From Ophiosphaerella korrae (taxonomy: Eukaryota; Ascomycota; Dothideomycetes; Pleosporales; Phaeosphaeriaceae): 64,000 nt of DNA. The notes beneath the pieces were generated by a model. That model made no database searches, was not told the DNA's origin, and saw nothing but the letters and a program-made list of their open reading frames with translations. How positions within the stretch are numbered: the stretch's first letter is position 1; every line of letters begins with the position of its first letter. The translations under genes were made by a program, and so were the position numbers. Location: positions 124,001-188,000 of the forward strand of contig JALNQF010000073.1 of the NCBI GenBank assembly GCA_028456385.1, read 5' to 3'. Positions 53,377-63,755 of this stretch are shown here, in pieces.

Positions 53377-53710
53377 CGATTGCAACAGAGCTTTGCGACG
53401 CGAGCGAAGCGAATTCAGTTCATCATTTGACAACAACAAACTCAGCTTTCTCCTACGGATGCTGGTGTGGGAACCATGACCAATTGGTATACGAGTACTA
53501 ACTTGATTAGGGTTGGCCATCGCCAACCGCGATTGGTTCTCTCACAACAGATCAAGATGGAAACGTGACGGATAAGCTGACGCCTGAGCTGAATACAAAA
53601 AGTCGGGATATGGGTATGCAGACAGACTTGGTCACAAAAAAAAACAATTGACCTATCATTAGGATCATTAACGGGCAAAGTTTATAAACTGAATGATGCA
53701 ATGAAAGATT

Positions 53711-54729
53711 TCAACGATGCGTATTCATCAGCAATTTGATGTGTCCAACCCGAGGTGAACCTGTGCACAAGTAAAACCAATTATTCTTCAAGGGGACTAT
53801 GACCAAATTGCCAGCCTCTTCTGTCCCCACGCCATCGATGTAATCGTCATTCTTTGTTTTAAATATCCGGATAGCTGCCTGTTGATTACGAACATCCACG
53901 ACTATCGCTACCGTGCCGTTGGGAGGCGTTATTTCATCGCAGTCTCGATGGGGTTGTCCACCGAGGTTTTGAACAATTACTGCTCTTAGTCTAAAGAGCA
54001 TTTTGCGACATGACCAAGGTCGAGGACATGTTCGGCATCCGCCGTCTCAGCGCGGAATCTGTGGACCTTGTCCCTATAGGACCTGGACTGAACATGTGTC
54101 GCGGTATGACGAGCCGGAACTGCAGAAACTTGGACACCTTGGCCATGATGCAGTTCACTTCCTTCAGAAAGTCGCTCCGCCAACGATCCAGTCGAAGTTG
54201 GACCACCGACCCCTTCCATTCTGTCATATATCACCGTAGTGCCACTCGTAGGCCCCAGGTTTCGGACGACAAGCCAATAGTTATTGTCAAAGGTGAGAGC
54301 GAAGTGGAAGAAGCCGACGCCCGGGAGCTCGACAAGACGGAGCTCAGCATCGTTTCTCCGACCAGCCCTCAGCCCAAAGCAAGTCTTGGGAATGTGGTCA
54401 AAGGCCACCTTGATACACGCCTCATATTCGAGATCACCGTGCTCCTCCTCATCTGCCGTCAGCTCTCGTTCACGCCTGTTGAGCATGTCTAGAGGTCGGC
54501 GACGTTGTGCCTCCAGAACTTGGGGACGACGGCGTCTTGGAGGAACGTATCCCGGGTTTGTTGCATTCAATTCGATGGCACTTACTGCCGAAGTGTATCC
54601 CTGGGTACCTACAGTTGGGTAGATATAAGCCACGACGTCTTTGTCGTCCATGATGAGAAGGGGAGGCACGGTGAGGGGTACGAGAGAGGGCAACACCATC
54701 AACCCACCCGTCCATAGCCCATAGCCCAT
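53711..54729 (-). pseudogene. FHA-domain protein (kinase-type N-terminus), frameshifted relic
   Basis: The minus frame from 54729 reads MDDKDVVAYIYPTVGT, a basic middle, TADEEEHGDLEYEACIKV and an FHA-like block: HIPKTCFGLRAGRRNDAEL, LPGVGFFHFALTFDNNYWL and RNLGPTSGTTVIYDRMEG. After that three different frames are needed: WSNFDWIVGGA, DFLKEVNCIMAKVSKFLQF-RLVIPRH, then SRSYRDKVHRFRAETADAEH. FHA domains bind phosphothreonine peptides; this arrangement is typical of fungal FHA-Ser/Thr kinases, but no kinase domain follows. The last part (53711-54001) is an unrelated or unreadable frame. Non-functional. Confidence 0.55.
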
Positions 54730-56254
54730 AGGCCTAGGCGCTAATCCCTGATGGGAACTAGAGCATCCTACAGCAGTAATATGAACTCAGCGCTTTCTGT
54801 ACACGTATATTCGTACATGGTGGGGAGTATGCGAAAGGCTGCAGGGGCGTGTGCCTATTGTTACCCCTGCTTGGGAAGAAGTGGTTGGCCTCCATCTCGT
54901 CACCGTGCGAACCTCTCTCTATCTCTCGGTTAGCTGAAATAGTGGCGGTTTCGCGCGTCGCACCCTATCACCAGATTGAACTTTATACACGTCAACATAC
55001 GCTGGTTCAAATTACCCGTACTACATTAGGCACCAACCCCGCAGGGGTAGCTCAACGCCAAGGATCAGTTCAACGACAAACTTCATAACAAATTGATCTG
55101 TAGCCTTGAATAACACATTAACGCAGGGGCAAAAGTAAGGTTGTTGAAAACGGCCAAAATGTAATTCATGGCTTGAAGTGTACAAATCTGAAATCTGGAG
55201 CTTGCTGCCTTACGCGCAGCCTTCTTAGTAATCTAGCCTAAGTCGCGCATTAACTGCTGCACGCGCTTGTGATATACTAAGTATACTAACGTCTATCCTC
55301 TCGTAACGGAACAACCGCCGCCGTAACGGAATATAATTTGGGTGCTTTGACTTTCAAGCCCAAGGAAGTTGGTACACGCCTTAAATATTATAATATTTTC
55401 TATACACCTTCTAGTAATACTACTTCTACATCCTTGTTACTATACTTATATGAAGATTAAGTTTATGTCAATACTTTCCTGCCTATCTTACAAAGGTTTG
55501 TCTTTGTAGCAAGAACGAGTGCGACTGTCTATAGAGCTACTACTACGCATCTACTACTATCGTAACTTATTAAGTACCTAATGGCACACTTTTTTCTACC
55601 AGACGCTTAGATTACTGCTAGCGCACTTGCATATATAGTGGCTAGCAGATGCGGCTTTACCCTAAACGCAGCTTGCAACACAGTTCTACCCTCCCTGTGA
55701 GCAAAAGCCTTGGCACACCACCTCACATCTCGAGTCACGTGTAAGACTCTTACCACGTGACTCACTCTGGTATTAAAGGTAGTTTTATTAAATTACAGCT
55801 CGATCTAACAATGCTCTCGCCGGTGCGACTTGGGCGGCCTCGCTACCAGCATGATCGAGATGTTTTCCTTCAGACCTTAGGCAGCAGCAATGTCTCTGCT
55901 GCGCTAAAGATTGCAGTGAGGCTGGATTTTAAAATTATTTTTCACTAACTAGTACAGGCTAGTTTTCCTCGTAAAGTTCTCGGATCTTGTTATGATAGGC
56001 AAGGCGATAGTGCGATATAATACAACAGCTCAAGGTCGCACGTGGTCGCGCCACCTCTGTCGAATCAGCGACTTCCAAGTCAGCCTGGTCGTTCAGTCAC
56101 AAAAGGGCGTTACTTGCATAGAGGGGCAAGAGGGGCAATCCTTCCTGATGCCCTACTTTTAATGCTTGCGTCCCCGGTCTCTGTCCAAAAAATTCTTTAC
56201 TACACCCCACACAGCCATTCGCAAAATTCACCCGATCGACCATTAATCGTTGCC
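54730..56254. other. AT-rich intergenic region with RIP-like character
   Basis: 55250-55700 is AT-rich with abundant TA steps; no frame survives. A near-perfect palindrome with CACGTG cores lies at 55732-55763. A short frame at 55757-55948 (about 63 codons) is not supported as a gene. Confidence 0.4.
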
Positions 56255-57206
56255 ATGTCACATTACGGTAATTCCGGGGACGACTTTGATCTTTTCTCTG
56301 ATCTGACTGTAAGCTTGGTAAGGCTACTATTATAATATTATAGCTGAATGTGGTTTTCTAATGCAGCTATCTAGATACAATCCTCGCCAGAGTTTGTAGG
56401 GAGCAATTTGGAAACACAGAGTTTTCTTGTGGATATTCCAAGCATGTTCTCCGACATCAGCGTAGACCCAATCTCGGATCTCAATACGATGCTCGAAGCC
56501 AACGTGCTTCCAACAACTTCCCCCCCTAGGTAATCCCCTGCAATCGGCTTATTGATATGTGGAAAGTGTACTAACCACCTTGGGTGTGGGCCTCCGATAA
56601 TATTTATTTATTTTATATAAAGCGCCGGAGACGCAGCCCCTCGTTTTCCGGCGCAGAGACGTGATTTTTTTCACCGACTACTATACGGCGGGGGTGGCGG
56701 GGGTGGCGTGGATTCTGTAAATCCACGCTACCCCCGCCGTCGGGCCCGCCGTTTGAAGTATCGACTAATATCGAACCCCATCCATAGGTTACAGATTACC
56801 GATCTTGTCCGCAACACAGCACGACTTCGAGGGTGGGCTCGTATTAGGGGCATTCGATTGGTACAAAGGCGAGGGGGCAACAGCTCAGCTGAGTCCTCTT
56901 ACCACCCACCCTACGGCTCTAGCTACAGACACTCCATCGGCCCCTCCGCTGCAGCAACCTTCGTACCCTGGCCTTTCCTATCGGACCGAAACAGTTCAGC
57001 GAACAAGCTATATTTGCACCCGCCAGGGTTGCAATAAGCGCTTTTCCCGGATCTACGACCTTCATCGCCACTGCCGTGGAGCCCATGATAAGCTGACTCG
57101 CTATCCGTGTCGACATGACGGGTGTCCAAGGAAATTTAGGGCTTTCCCTAGGGAGGACAAGAGGGACGAACATGAGCGGAAGATCCACGGCATAGCTCGT
57201 CAGTGA
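56255..57206 (+). CDS. Three-exon C2H2 zinc-finger protein
   Basis: Exons 56255-56308, 56375-56529 and 56795-57206 join in phase (18 codons; 51 codons plus two bases; rest) to give 206 residues. Exon 1 starts MSHYGNSGDDFDLFSDLT. Exon 2 is acidic (ETQSFLVDIPSMFSDISVD). Exon 3 ends in two zinc fingers: YICTRQGCNKRFSRIYDLHRH-x3-H and YPCRHDGCPRKF...H-x4-H, then GIARQ and a stop. The first donor is GTAAGC, the second GTAATC; the third-exon acceptor is TTACAG. Intron 2 is unusually long (265 bp) because of an inserted GC-rich hairpin. An acidic segment plus C2H2 fingers suggests a transcription factor. The final GACGAACATGAGC region is inside finger 2's linker. Confidence 0.6.
56696..56738. repeat. 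GC-rich hairpin inside intron 2 of the C2H2 gene
   Basis: Arms 56696-56714 (GGCGGGGGTGGCGTGGATT) and 56720-56738 (complement, one mismatch of 19) with a 5-bp loop. A second short hairpin GCGCCGG...CCGGCGC lies upstream (about 56622-56665). Confidence 0.85.
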
Positions 57207-57471
57207 GGTGCGCCCGAACTTAGCTTTTTGAACTGTGAAGGAGAATTGATTGTGACTTGGATGGAAGCATTGAGCTTGCAATTGTGTAGATAGGGTCGAG
57301 GCTTTTTCTGGGCTTCTAAGACTGGGTGTAAAGGCTCGATTTTAGAGAGATTGATTTTAGTTGGTTGGTGGAATTGAAGTTGTACGTACAAAGGACTATC
57401 TAAGATGCGAGCGTGTGCTTAATGGGCACTTGTGGAGAAAGGTTGATCTGGGCCGGTGTCAGATGTTATGA

Positions 57472-57906
57472 TGTCAGATTTAATGGTCACTGATTGATAA
57501 TGTGGATGATTGAATTGATTGATTGTGTTCTGTTTCGTATCTGCTGCTGTCTCCGATCTATATACTCATCTCTGCGCAGTTGCGGCTCGGTGATGGAGAG
57601 CCGTTATCTCGAGCTTCGCGGTTTGCTCATGTATCGGCTCTATGCAGTCTGGTCATGACGCGATGAGCCATCATATTGACGATAGCGGTTATTCATGTGA
57701 TTGCCAAACTAGATGTCAATTCTCGGGCTGGCGCTACGGCTCTCTAATGATGCGCCGTAGTTGAGTTGATGAGTTGTGGTTGAGTTAGTGGCGAGCTAGT
57801 ATCGCGCACTAGCATCGCGCACGCGATACTAGATCGATCGCCATCGCCATCTCAATCGTCGTCTGAATCGATTCGTGAGCTGGCTCGTACGCCAGCTCAT
57901 CTGACA
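57472..57906 (-). mobile_element. LTR-A copy, full length
   Basis: 435 bp from TGTCAGATTTAATGGTCAC to GCCAGCTCATCTGACA, with TATATACTCATC, GATGAGCCATCATATTGACG and the TCGCCATCGCCATCTCAATCG end block. A second TGTCAGAT-like start lies just before it at 57457. No target duplication. Confidence 0.85.
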
Positions 57907-58020
57907 AGATTCTACATGTCCCTCTTGTAATATAAATACTTGTTGCTCCCTGGCCCCCTCTCTGAAATAGATTTTAGAAAAGAAATAATTATATGATAAG
58001 ATAAAGAGCGTGTACAAGGC

Positions 58021-58620
58021 CTATGTACGAAATTCAAGTAACGAAGTACGACCTGAAGAATGCCCTAAAAAGATTGCGTTTTTGTTGGCTGTCGCACAAG
58101 TTGGTCGATATTCGAAAGGAAGCCATAACAACCGCTGTTGGTTAAAAGAAATCCGCTGGTCTTGCACAAAAACATGAGACGACAGCGCTTGTTGGAACGA
58201 GGGCGATGGCGTAGTAGGAGAATGCAAGGGAATATCACCGCAATTTGTTTGGATATACCGGCCATCTGGCGAGAAGGCGACGGCGTTGACGACGTTGGTA
58301 TAGCCCTCGAGCACACGCCGCGGCACGTATCCCGGTCGTCTTCCCTCTTTGACAATAACTTAATCCACTCTGGTATTTCGCCTACGGAATTCTTCGACGC
58401 ATCGATGAGGAATTCGCGGAACGACAGGTGCAGGAGCCGCACAGGCATATCATCGCGGTCTGGTATGCTTAGAACAGAGTGTAGGGAATCCAGTCGGCAA
58501 GTAATGTCATCCTTGGATATACCAAGGAGGCGAGCAAGCGATGCGGTCAAAAGTAGAGTCTCTAGAACCACTATACTCCCCACAATGTCCCGAAACTCGC
58601 ATCTTCATCCTCTTCGTCGA
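58021..58620 (-). pseudogene. NACHT-WD40 relic with internal deletion and frameshifts
   Basis: The minus frame from 58583 reads GSIVVLETLLLTASLARLLG, DDITCRLDSLHSVLSIPDRDD and MPVRLLHLSFREFLID, the region C-terminal to NACHT in fungal NWD proteins. A neighbouring frame then has VLEGYTNVVNAVAFSPDGRYI, the remains of one WD repeat, and finally SHVFVQDQRISFNQQRLLWLPFEYRP and AIFLGHSSGRTSLLEF. That C-terminal block parallels LWVPSEYRP...SGRVWFCRI of the intact receptor at 48460. The repeats in between have collapsed to one. A dead STAND gene near the live one. Confidence 0.65.
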
Positions 58621-58744
58621 ACAGCTGATTAAGGATAGGGAGATACGTCGCGTCGAGTTTTGAGACTTTCGCCTTCCGATGCTCCAAGATAATATCTGGG
58701 CGCTTTTAGGATTATCGCGCCGATCGCCAATATATCAACTGGGT

Positions 58745-58833
58745 AGAAACAAGTATATAGATTGAGAGACAGAGCAACCAATCAATCAACTCACATCAAT
58801 TCAACTGTTTACGAGTGACGAACAAATGTGACA
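58745..58833 (+). mobile_element. LTR-A 3' fragment
   Basis: Holds GTATATAGATTGAGAGACAG, the CAATCAATCAACTCACATC block and an end ACAAATGTGACA (mutated CAAATCTGACA). The 5' part is missing. Confidence 0.65.
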
Positions 58834-59590
58834 GTGGCATGATCTCGAGCAGCACGTTCAGAGGTCCAGAGGGCATCTCGGTGAGATGTGCGCCTTGGCA
58901 AAGTAGCGCTTGTAGTGTCTGAGTGTTGCAAAATGCCCCAACTTTGTTTGGCGTAGCTCTTTGGGGCAGGAGAAGACTCTCTAATTTCTTTACACAGAGG
59001 CAAGCACGAGTCTTTCGGACAAATTTGAGCTGTGACGTTGTATGAGCTTGGTCGCACTTCATACAATGACAAATCGAAACAACACGCCGAGAGGAAACCA
59101 ACCGGCCCGCGTGTGGTGGGACTCCTCCATTCTCGCACCCGCCTCACGCCCAAACACTCGCCAACATCAGACGTGACAATGCACGCAGTCTGGTCGAACA
59201 AACTTCGGACCACATGAGCGGCTTGCAACTGGGGACACAAGGCGATGATGATTCCGAAGGCGAGGGCTAGCGGGGCTGCTCCGCGAGTTCAGAGAGTCTG
59301 GAAAGGCGCTTGCCAAGGTTAGAATAGTCCTGCCCGCCACTCTGTGGGGTGCAGGCACAGGGGTGTGATGGCCCGAGCTCCAGGCGCTACCAAGCCAAAC
59401 ACAACCAAAATAAACCACGATGCGTCTGGTCTCCGGCAACCTTCGCGCCCGCTCATTATGAGCAGCACCCAGCCCAACCTGAGGCCTTTAGCTAGCGTTT
59501 GTGTTCTTTAATTTACTATCTGCTATCGCTCCGGAACGCGCCGAGACACTGCTGTCAACGCACCGCCGAGCGCTTCCTACCCCCATCGCC
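58834..59590. other. Intergenic, upstream of the coiled-coil kinase-like gene
   Basis: No supported gene. A minus-strand frame around 58840-59240 has no recognisable similarity. The promoter of the next gene presumably lies near 59300-59590. Confidence 0.4.
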
Positions 59591-62008
59591 ATGGCCGAAC
59601 AGTCGCCCGACTACAAGAAACTGTTTCTCGAAGAACAACGCAGGCGCGAAGCAGCGGAGCAGGCGCAGGAGGAAGAACAACGCAGGCGCGAAGCAGCGGA
59701 GCAGGCGCAGAAGGAAGAACAACGCAGGCGTGAGGCTGCAGAGAACGCCCAGCAGCAAGTTGAGCAGGCCCTGGGAGAAGAGCAACGCAGACGCGAAGAG
59801 GCAGAGGAGAAAAGCCGCAAAACGACCCTCCCCGAGTTCCTCGACGCTTGCCACAATCACCTTTACTCACGCCTCGCTGTCCAGACTGATACGACCTTAT
59901 CAACGCGAGGCGACCCTGCGAATGCCAATCACAAACTTCGACCCGAAAGGCTCCTTGCATGGGAAGACTTCCCGGCACGACAGTTAGCCATCTGGGACGA
60001 TGTCATGGAATCCGATTTCATCTTGGAGCGGCACTTCACCTCACTAAACTCCTTGGAAGAGTCTGGCGAAGCCATCCGACGAAGGATGCTGAGCTCCGAG
60101 CTGGATCTAAACTTCTTTCAGCGTTCCACCGTCGAAGACCACGTATCTTTGATCATCGAACGGTTGTACGATAACCGAACACTACGACGGAAATTCCGAC
60201 TTCGGGGCTCGATAAAGTTTGAGAATCACGCCAACACGCTCAGCCCAGAGTCGCAACTACAGGAGGGCATGGAACAAATGACAGTGTCAGGGACTCGACG
60301 GCGGTCACCACGCCTGCAGGCCAAGGCCAAAGGGGCACAGTTGGTCAACCCGACGGAACCTGCGGAACCTGCGGAACGGGCAGTTGCAGCTCACGCAGAA
60401 ACGGCTCGATTGTCGCGCCCTCGCGCAGATCAGTTCTGCGTCTACAACACCAACACTCGGAATACAGAGAACCGCACTATGGCCTCCATCATCGAATACA
60501 AGGCCCCGCACAAGCTGCCGCTTAGTTACATCTACGAGGGTCTAGACGATATGGAACTCGAAGACGTCATCCGGCGGCGCGAAATCGACACGCCGCGGGA
60601 CCGCTTCCGCCGACTGATTGCTGCCGTCATCACCCAGGCCTTTTCATACATGGTGAGTGCTGGCTTGGAGTATGGTTGCGTGTGCACCGGCGAAGCATCC
60701 ATCTTCCTGCGGGTGCCCGACAACCCTAGAACAGTCTACTACTTCTTATCTGTCCCCAAGGGTGACGTCGGGGACAGCACGGGATGGACATTGAATTCGG
60801 CCGGGGCAAACCGCCTGCATCTGACAGCCGTTGGCCAGATGCTGGCTTTCACTCTTCAGGCGCTGAAGACCCCTACCCGCGGCCAGCAGTGGCAGGCCGA
60901 GGCCGCCGCTCAGCTAAACAGCTGGGAGGCCGTATATGACGACCTGCTGGATACCATTCTTCCCAAAGACGCGCCGTTGTCGTCGGGGTACCGGCCGCCT
61001 AGGTACGATGGGCTCCTTCGCACGTCGCCGACCCAGCTCAGGCCGAGGCCCAACCCGACCAGCTCCCCCAGCTGCTGGCCGCCACAGGATGAGCACGAAA
61101 CCAGCGACGAAGAGCCCGATCCCGATCCCAATCCCGACCCGGACACTCCGAGCCGACAGCCATCCTCACCTCAACGCATGTCTCGCACCCGCGCGACTGC
61201 TAGCAGCTCTTCACCTCGTAGTGGTTCCCGCCGAGGCCGGAAAAGCCGACGGTACTGCACCCAGAAATGCCTACTCGGCTTAGTCAAAGGGGGTCGGCTG
61301 GACCCGTCGTGTCCCAATGTGCGAGATCATGGGAAAAGCCATCACCAGATCGATCAACCTACCTTCCTCACTCGTATACGCCAACAACTGTCAGACGACT
61401 TAGACACCGACTGCATGCCTGTGAGCCGGCCTGGCGCTTGCGGCGTCTTATTCCGAGTCCGATTGAAATCCCATGGATACGTGGTAGCAGCCAAGTGCAC
61501 TCCCATTTACTTTGTCCGCCGCCTCCAATGGGAGGCTACCGTCTATGAACGCCTCCACCCAATCCAGGGTATCCATGTGCCAGTTTATTTGGGCAGCATA
61601 GATCTGGAAACTCCCTATTATTATGAGGGTATTTGTAAACTTGTTCACATGATGTTTCTCAGTTTTGGAGGAAAGCGTATCTCTCAGCACCTTACTACGG
61701 AGAACAGGCTATACATTACTCAACAGGTTGACTGCTTAGCCCGAGCGATCCATGATCTTGGGGTATTGCATAAAGACCTTGAGCCCCGCAACATACTATG
61801 GAATAAGGAGACTGGCCAAGCTATGGTGATTGATTTCGAGCGGGCGGAGGTTGTTAAGCCACGAACTGTGCTAGGTGCCATCTCAGCGAACCGAAAGAGG
61901 AAGAAGAGGGGATCTGAGCCAAGCCTAGCCAAACAAGGAGGAAACAGGACTTCTGCATTTGCACGGGAGAGACAGCACATGGCTATCGGGTTGCGGGGGT
62001 TGGCCTAG
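59591..62008 (+). CDS. Coiled-coil, ExK motif and kinase-like domain protein
   Basis: 805 residues from ATG 59591 (CATCGCCATGG context) to TAG; upstream the frame has no ATG. N-terminal about residues 15-75: heptad repeats EEQRRREAAEQAQ (tandem 16-residue units), a coiled coil. The middle has ASIIEYKAPHKLPLSYIYEGL, an E-x-K motif of the nuclease-like type, then RRLIAAVITQAFSYMV and EASIFLRV. A Pro/Asp-rich linker (EPDPDPNPDPD) and a basic Ser-rich stretch follow. The C-terminus is kinase-like: VAAKCT (Lys), WEATVYERL (Glu), LGVLHKDLEPRNILW (HxDxxxxN) and MVIDFERAEV (DFE). A single-exon fungal family of ExK plus kinase proteins; function unknown. All catalytic-type residues are present. An LTR-A fragment follows at 62517. 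Confidence 0.7.
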   Translation: MAEQSPDYKKLFLEEQRRREAAEQAQEEEQRRREAAEQAQKEEQRRREAAENAQQQVEQALGEEQRRREEAEEKSRKTTLPEFLDACHNHLYSRLAVQTDTTLSTRGDPANANHKLRPERLLAWEDFPARQLAIWDDVMESDFILERHFTSLNSLEESGEAIRRRMLSSELDLNFFQRSTVEDHVSLIIERLYDNRTLRRKFRLRGSIKFENHANTLSPESQLQEGMEQMTVSGTRRRSPRLQAKAKGAQLVNPTEPAEPAERAVAAHAETARLSRPRADQFCVYNTNTRNTENRTMASIIEYKAPHKLPLSYIYEGLDDMELEDVIRRREIDTPRDRFRRLIAAVITQAFSYMVSAGLEYGCVCTGEASIFLRVPDNPRTVYYFLSVPKGDVGDSTGWTLNSAGANRLHLTAVGQMLAFTLQALKTPTRGQQWQAEAAAQLNSWEAVYDDLLDTILPKDAPLSSGYRPPRYDGLLRTSPTQLRPRPNPTSSPSCWPPQDEHETSDEEPDPDPNPDPDTPSRQPSSPQRMSRTRATASSSSPRSGSRRGRKSRRYCTQKCLLGLVKGGRLDPSCPNVRDHGKSHHQIDQPTFLTRIRQQLSDDLDTDCMPVSRPGACGVLFRVRLKSHGYVVAAKCTPIYFVRRLQWEATVYERLHPIQGIHVPVYLGSIDLETPYYYEGICKLVHMMFLSFGGKRISQHLTTENRLYITQQVDCLARAIHDLGVLHKDLEPRNILWNKETGQAMVIDFERAEVVKPRTVLGAISANRKRKKRGSEPSLAKQGGNRTSAFARERQHMAIGLRGLA

Positions 62009-62516
62009 CTTGTATTTTCTTGCCTGTTCGAGCTGGAAGAGATCTACAAGGTTGGGTACTCTCCCATAATCCAAGCAATTGGAAAACATCCATATGTGTA
62101 TGTGTTACGATGCGCCAGCTAAACACATCTTACACAGCTTGTTTCCTCCATTTCCAAAGCCCAACCACGAGACCCGCTTGTCCATTGTCTAACATCATGC
62201 TTAACACAGGAAAATAACGAGAGAGAATACAACCCTGAGAGAATGATTGTGCCTAGTCCAAACTCCACCGATACCCTGCCCGAATCCATTCCCCTTGAGA
62301 GAGGTGCCCTCTCCAGCCACTGTTGCCAACAACCGCAATAGCTCTACTGCTTTCCCTCGACAGCGATTTTACCAAAGTCGTATCGTTTCTTCAATGACGG
62401 TCCAATGCTGCTGATGAGCAGGTTGAGGGAGAGGGAGGACGACAAAGAGTACGTTTGGGGGTTGCCGAGAAAATCAAAAAATGAAATGGCTGCGGCGCAG
62501 GCTAGTCCTCGTCTTT
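62009..62516. other. Intergenic, 3' flank of the kinase-like gene
   Basis: No gene or repeat recognised. Confidence 0.4.
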
Positions 62517-62871
62517 GGCAAGATACTAGCTCGCCGCTAACTCAACCACAACCCACCAACTCAGCTACGGTGTATCCTTGGAGAGCCGCAGTGCTAGCTA
62601 GAGAATTGAGGTCTGGTTCGGCAATCACATGAATAACCGCTATCGTCAATATGATGGCTCATCGCGTCATGGCATCATGACTAGACTGTGTAGAGCCAAT
62701 ACATGAGCAAAACATGAAGCTCGAGATAACGGCTCTCTACCACTGAGCCGCAAATGCGCGGAAACAAGTATATAGATTGAGAGACAGAGCAGCAGATAGA
62801 AAAAATCAATCAATCAACTCACATCAATTCAACTGTTCACAACCGTCTACGAGTAACCATCAAATCTAACA
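62517..62871 (+). mobile_element. LTR-A copy, 5' truncated
   Basis: Begins inside the family at GATACTAGCTCGCCGCTAAC and runs to CCATCAAATCTAACA, keeping the ATGATGGCTCATCGCGTCATG block and GTATATAGATTG. The first about 80 bp are missing. Confidence 0.75.
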
Positions 62872-63480
62872 ACTACTTGACGGGTATTCACTTGATCAAT
62901 TTGGACTCATAGTTCGGAAGGAGTATGCGCGCGCGGAAACCCCACCAAATTAACCCGTCTCTGCCGCATTAGATGGAAATTCTGAGCTTGCTGGCAACAC
63001 TGTTTCTCTTCCTATTCAGTCTTCGAGTGTTATTGAACAGGAGACTATGGGCAACACAACCGTCGACTCAAGCGCTACTAAATCTACACGAACACTAAGT
63101 CCAACCCTAGTCGATAAACGAGTGTTACGGAGATCGACTAGACAGAGGCCTACGCATACTGTATCTTATCTAGAGCCAACGCCTCTAATAAAACAAGTAA
63201 AACGAAATATAGGTAAAGCACAGTTATGCCCTAAAGATACATAGCTATACTAATGTAACCTAAAGACCCTTAAAATACTACACACTATTAGACAAGCTTA
63301 TAGTCTAGATGCAATTACTATATATAGGACAGAATAACCTATATATATAGTACATCTCGCTTAATATACTACGTGTTTAGCTAATATCGTAGCCGTTAAG
63401 AACCAGCCCTGCTAGGGCTACTTGGCCCTAAGTAGGGCAGAAAGCCATATAAATACCCCTCAGAGGGAATGCTGCGAAAG
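62872..63480. other. Transposon-like relic region, no intact gene
   Basis: A short frame (63047-63244) with RVLRRSTRQRPTHTVSYLEPT recalls the linker of retrotransposon polyproteins, but no domain is preserved. It directly precedes the LTR-B copy. Confidence 0.35.
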
Positions 63481-63755
63481 TGTTAAGAGGTAGCTGGAAG
63501 ACAATAGTACTTGCCGTAGGCCACAGGAGATAGTGAAGGGATAACAAGTAGTATTTCAATCGTAGTTCTAGTAATGTAAATAATACTTGCTTTTCTCTGT
63601 TCGCAAGTGTAGAGCCTTTTATGCGCTGGTAAAGCGCATCGGCCCTGCGCTAGGCTAATATTATAGCAACGTTAGGATTACTAACGTATCGGCTCCACTC
63701 TAGACTAGTACTAGGGTTCCTAAGGATCTCGAGGATTCCGAAGATCTTCGTCACA
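63481..63755 (-). mobile_element. LTR-B copy
   Basis: 275 bp from TGTTAAGAGG to CTTCGTCACA, same family and orientation as 19-296. No 5-bp duplication (GAAAG / ATAAC), so it could be one end of a longer element that includes the relic to the left. Confidence 0.75.

Noticed and set aside
57472..57906. LTR-A called as a TIR transposon because of its TGTCAGAT/ATCTGACA ends
   Set aside because: Perfect 5-bp duplications at 6767 and 45620, TG...CA ends and an internal TATA box fit a solo LTR better than a TIR element.
58796..59240. Minus-strand frame upstream of the kinase-like gene
   Set aside because: No recognisable motifs, it begins inside an LTR-A fragment, and frames are easily open in this GC range.
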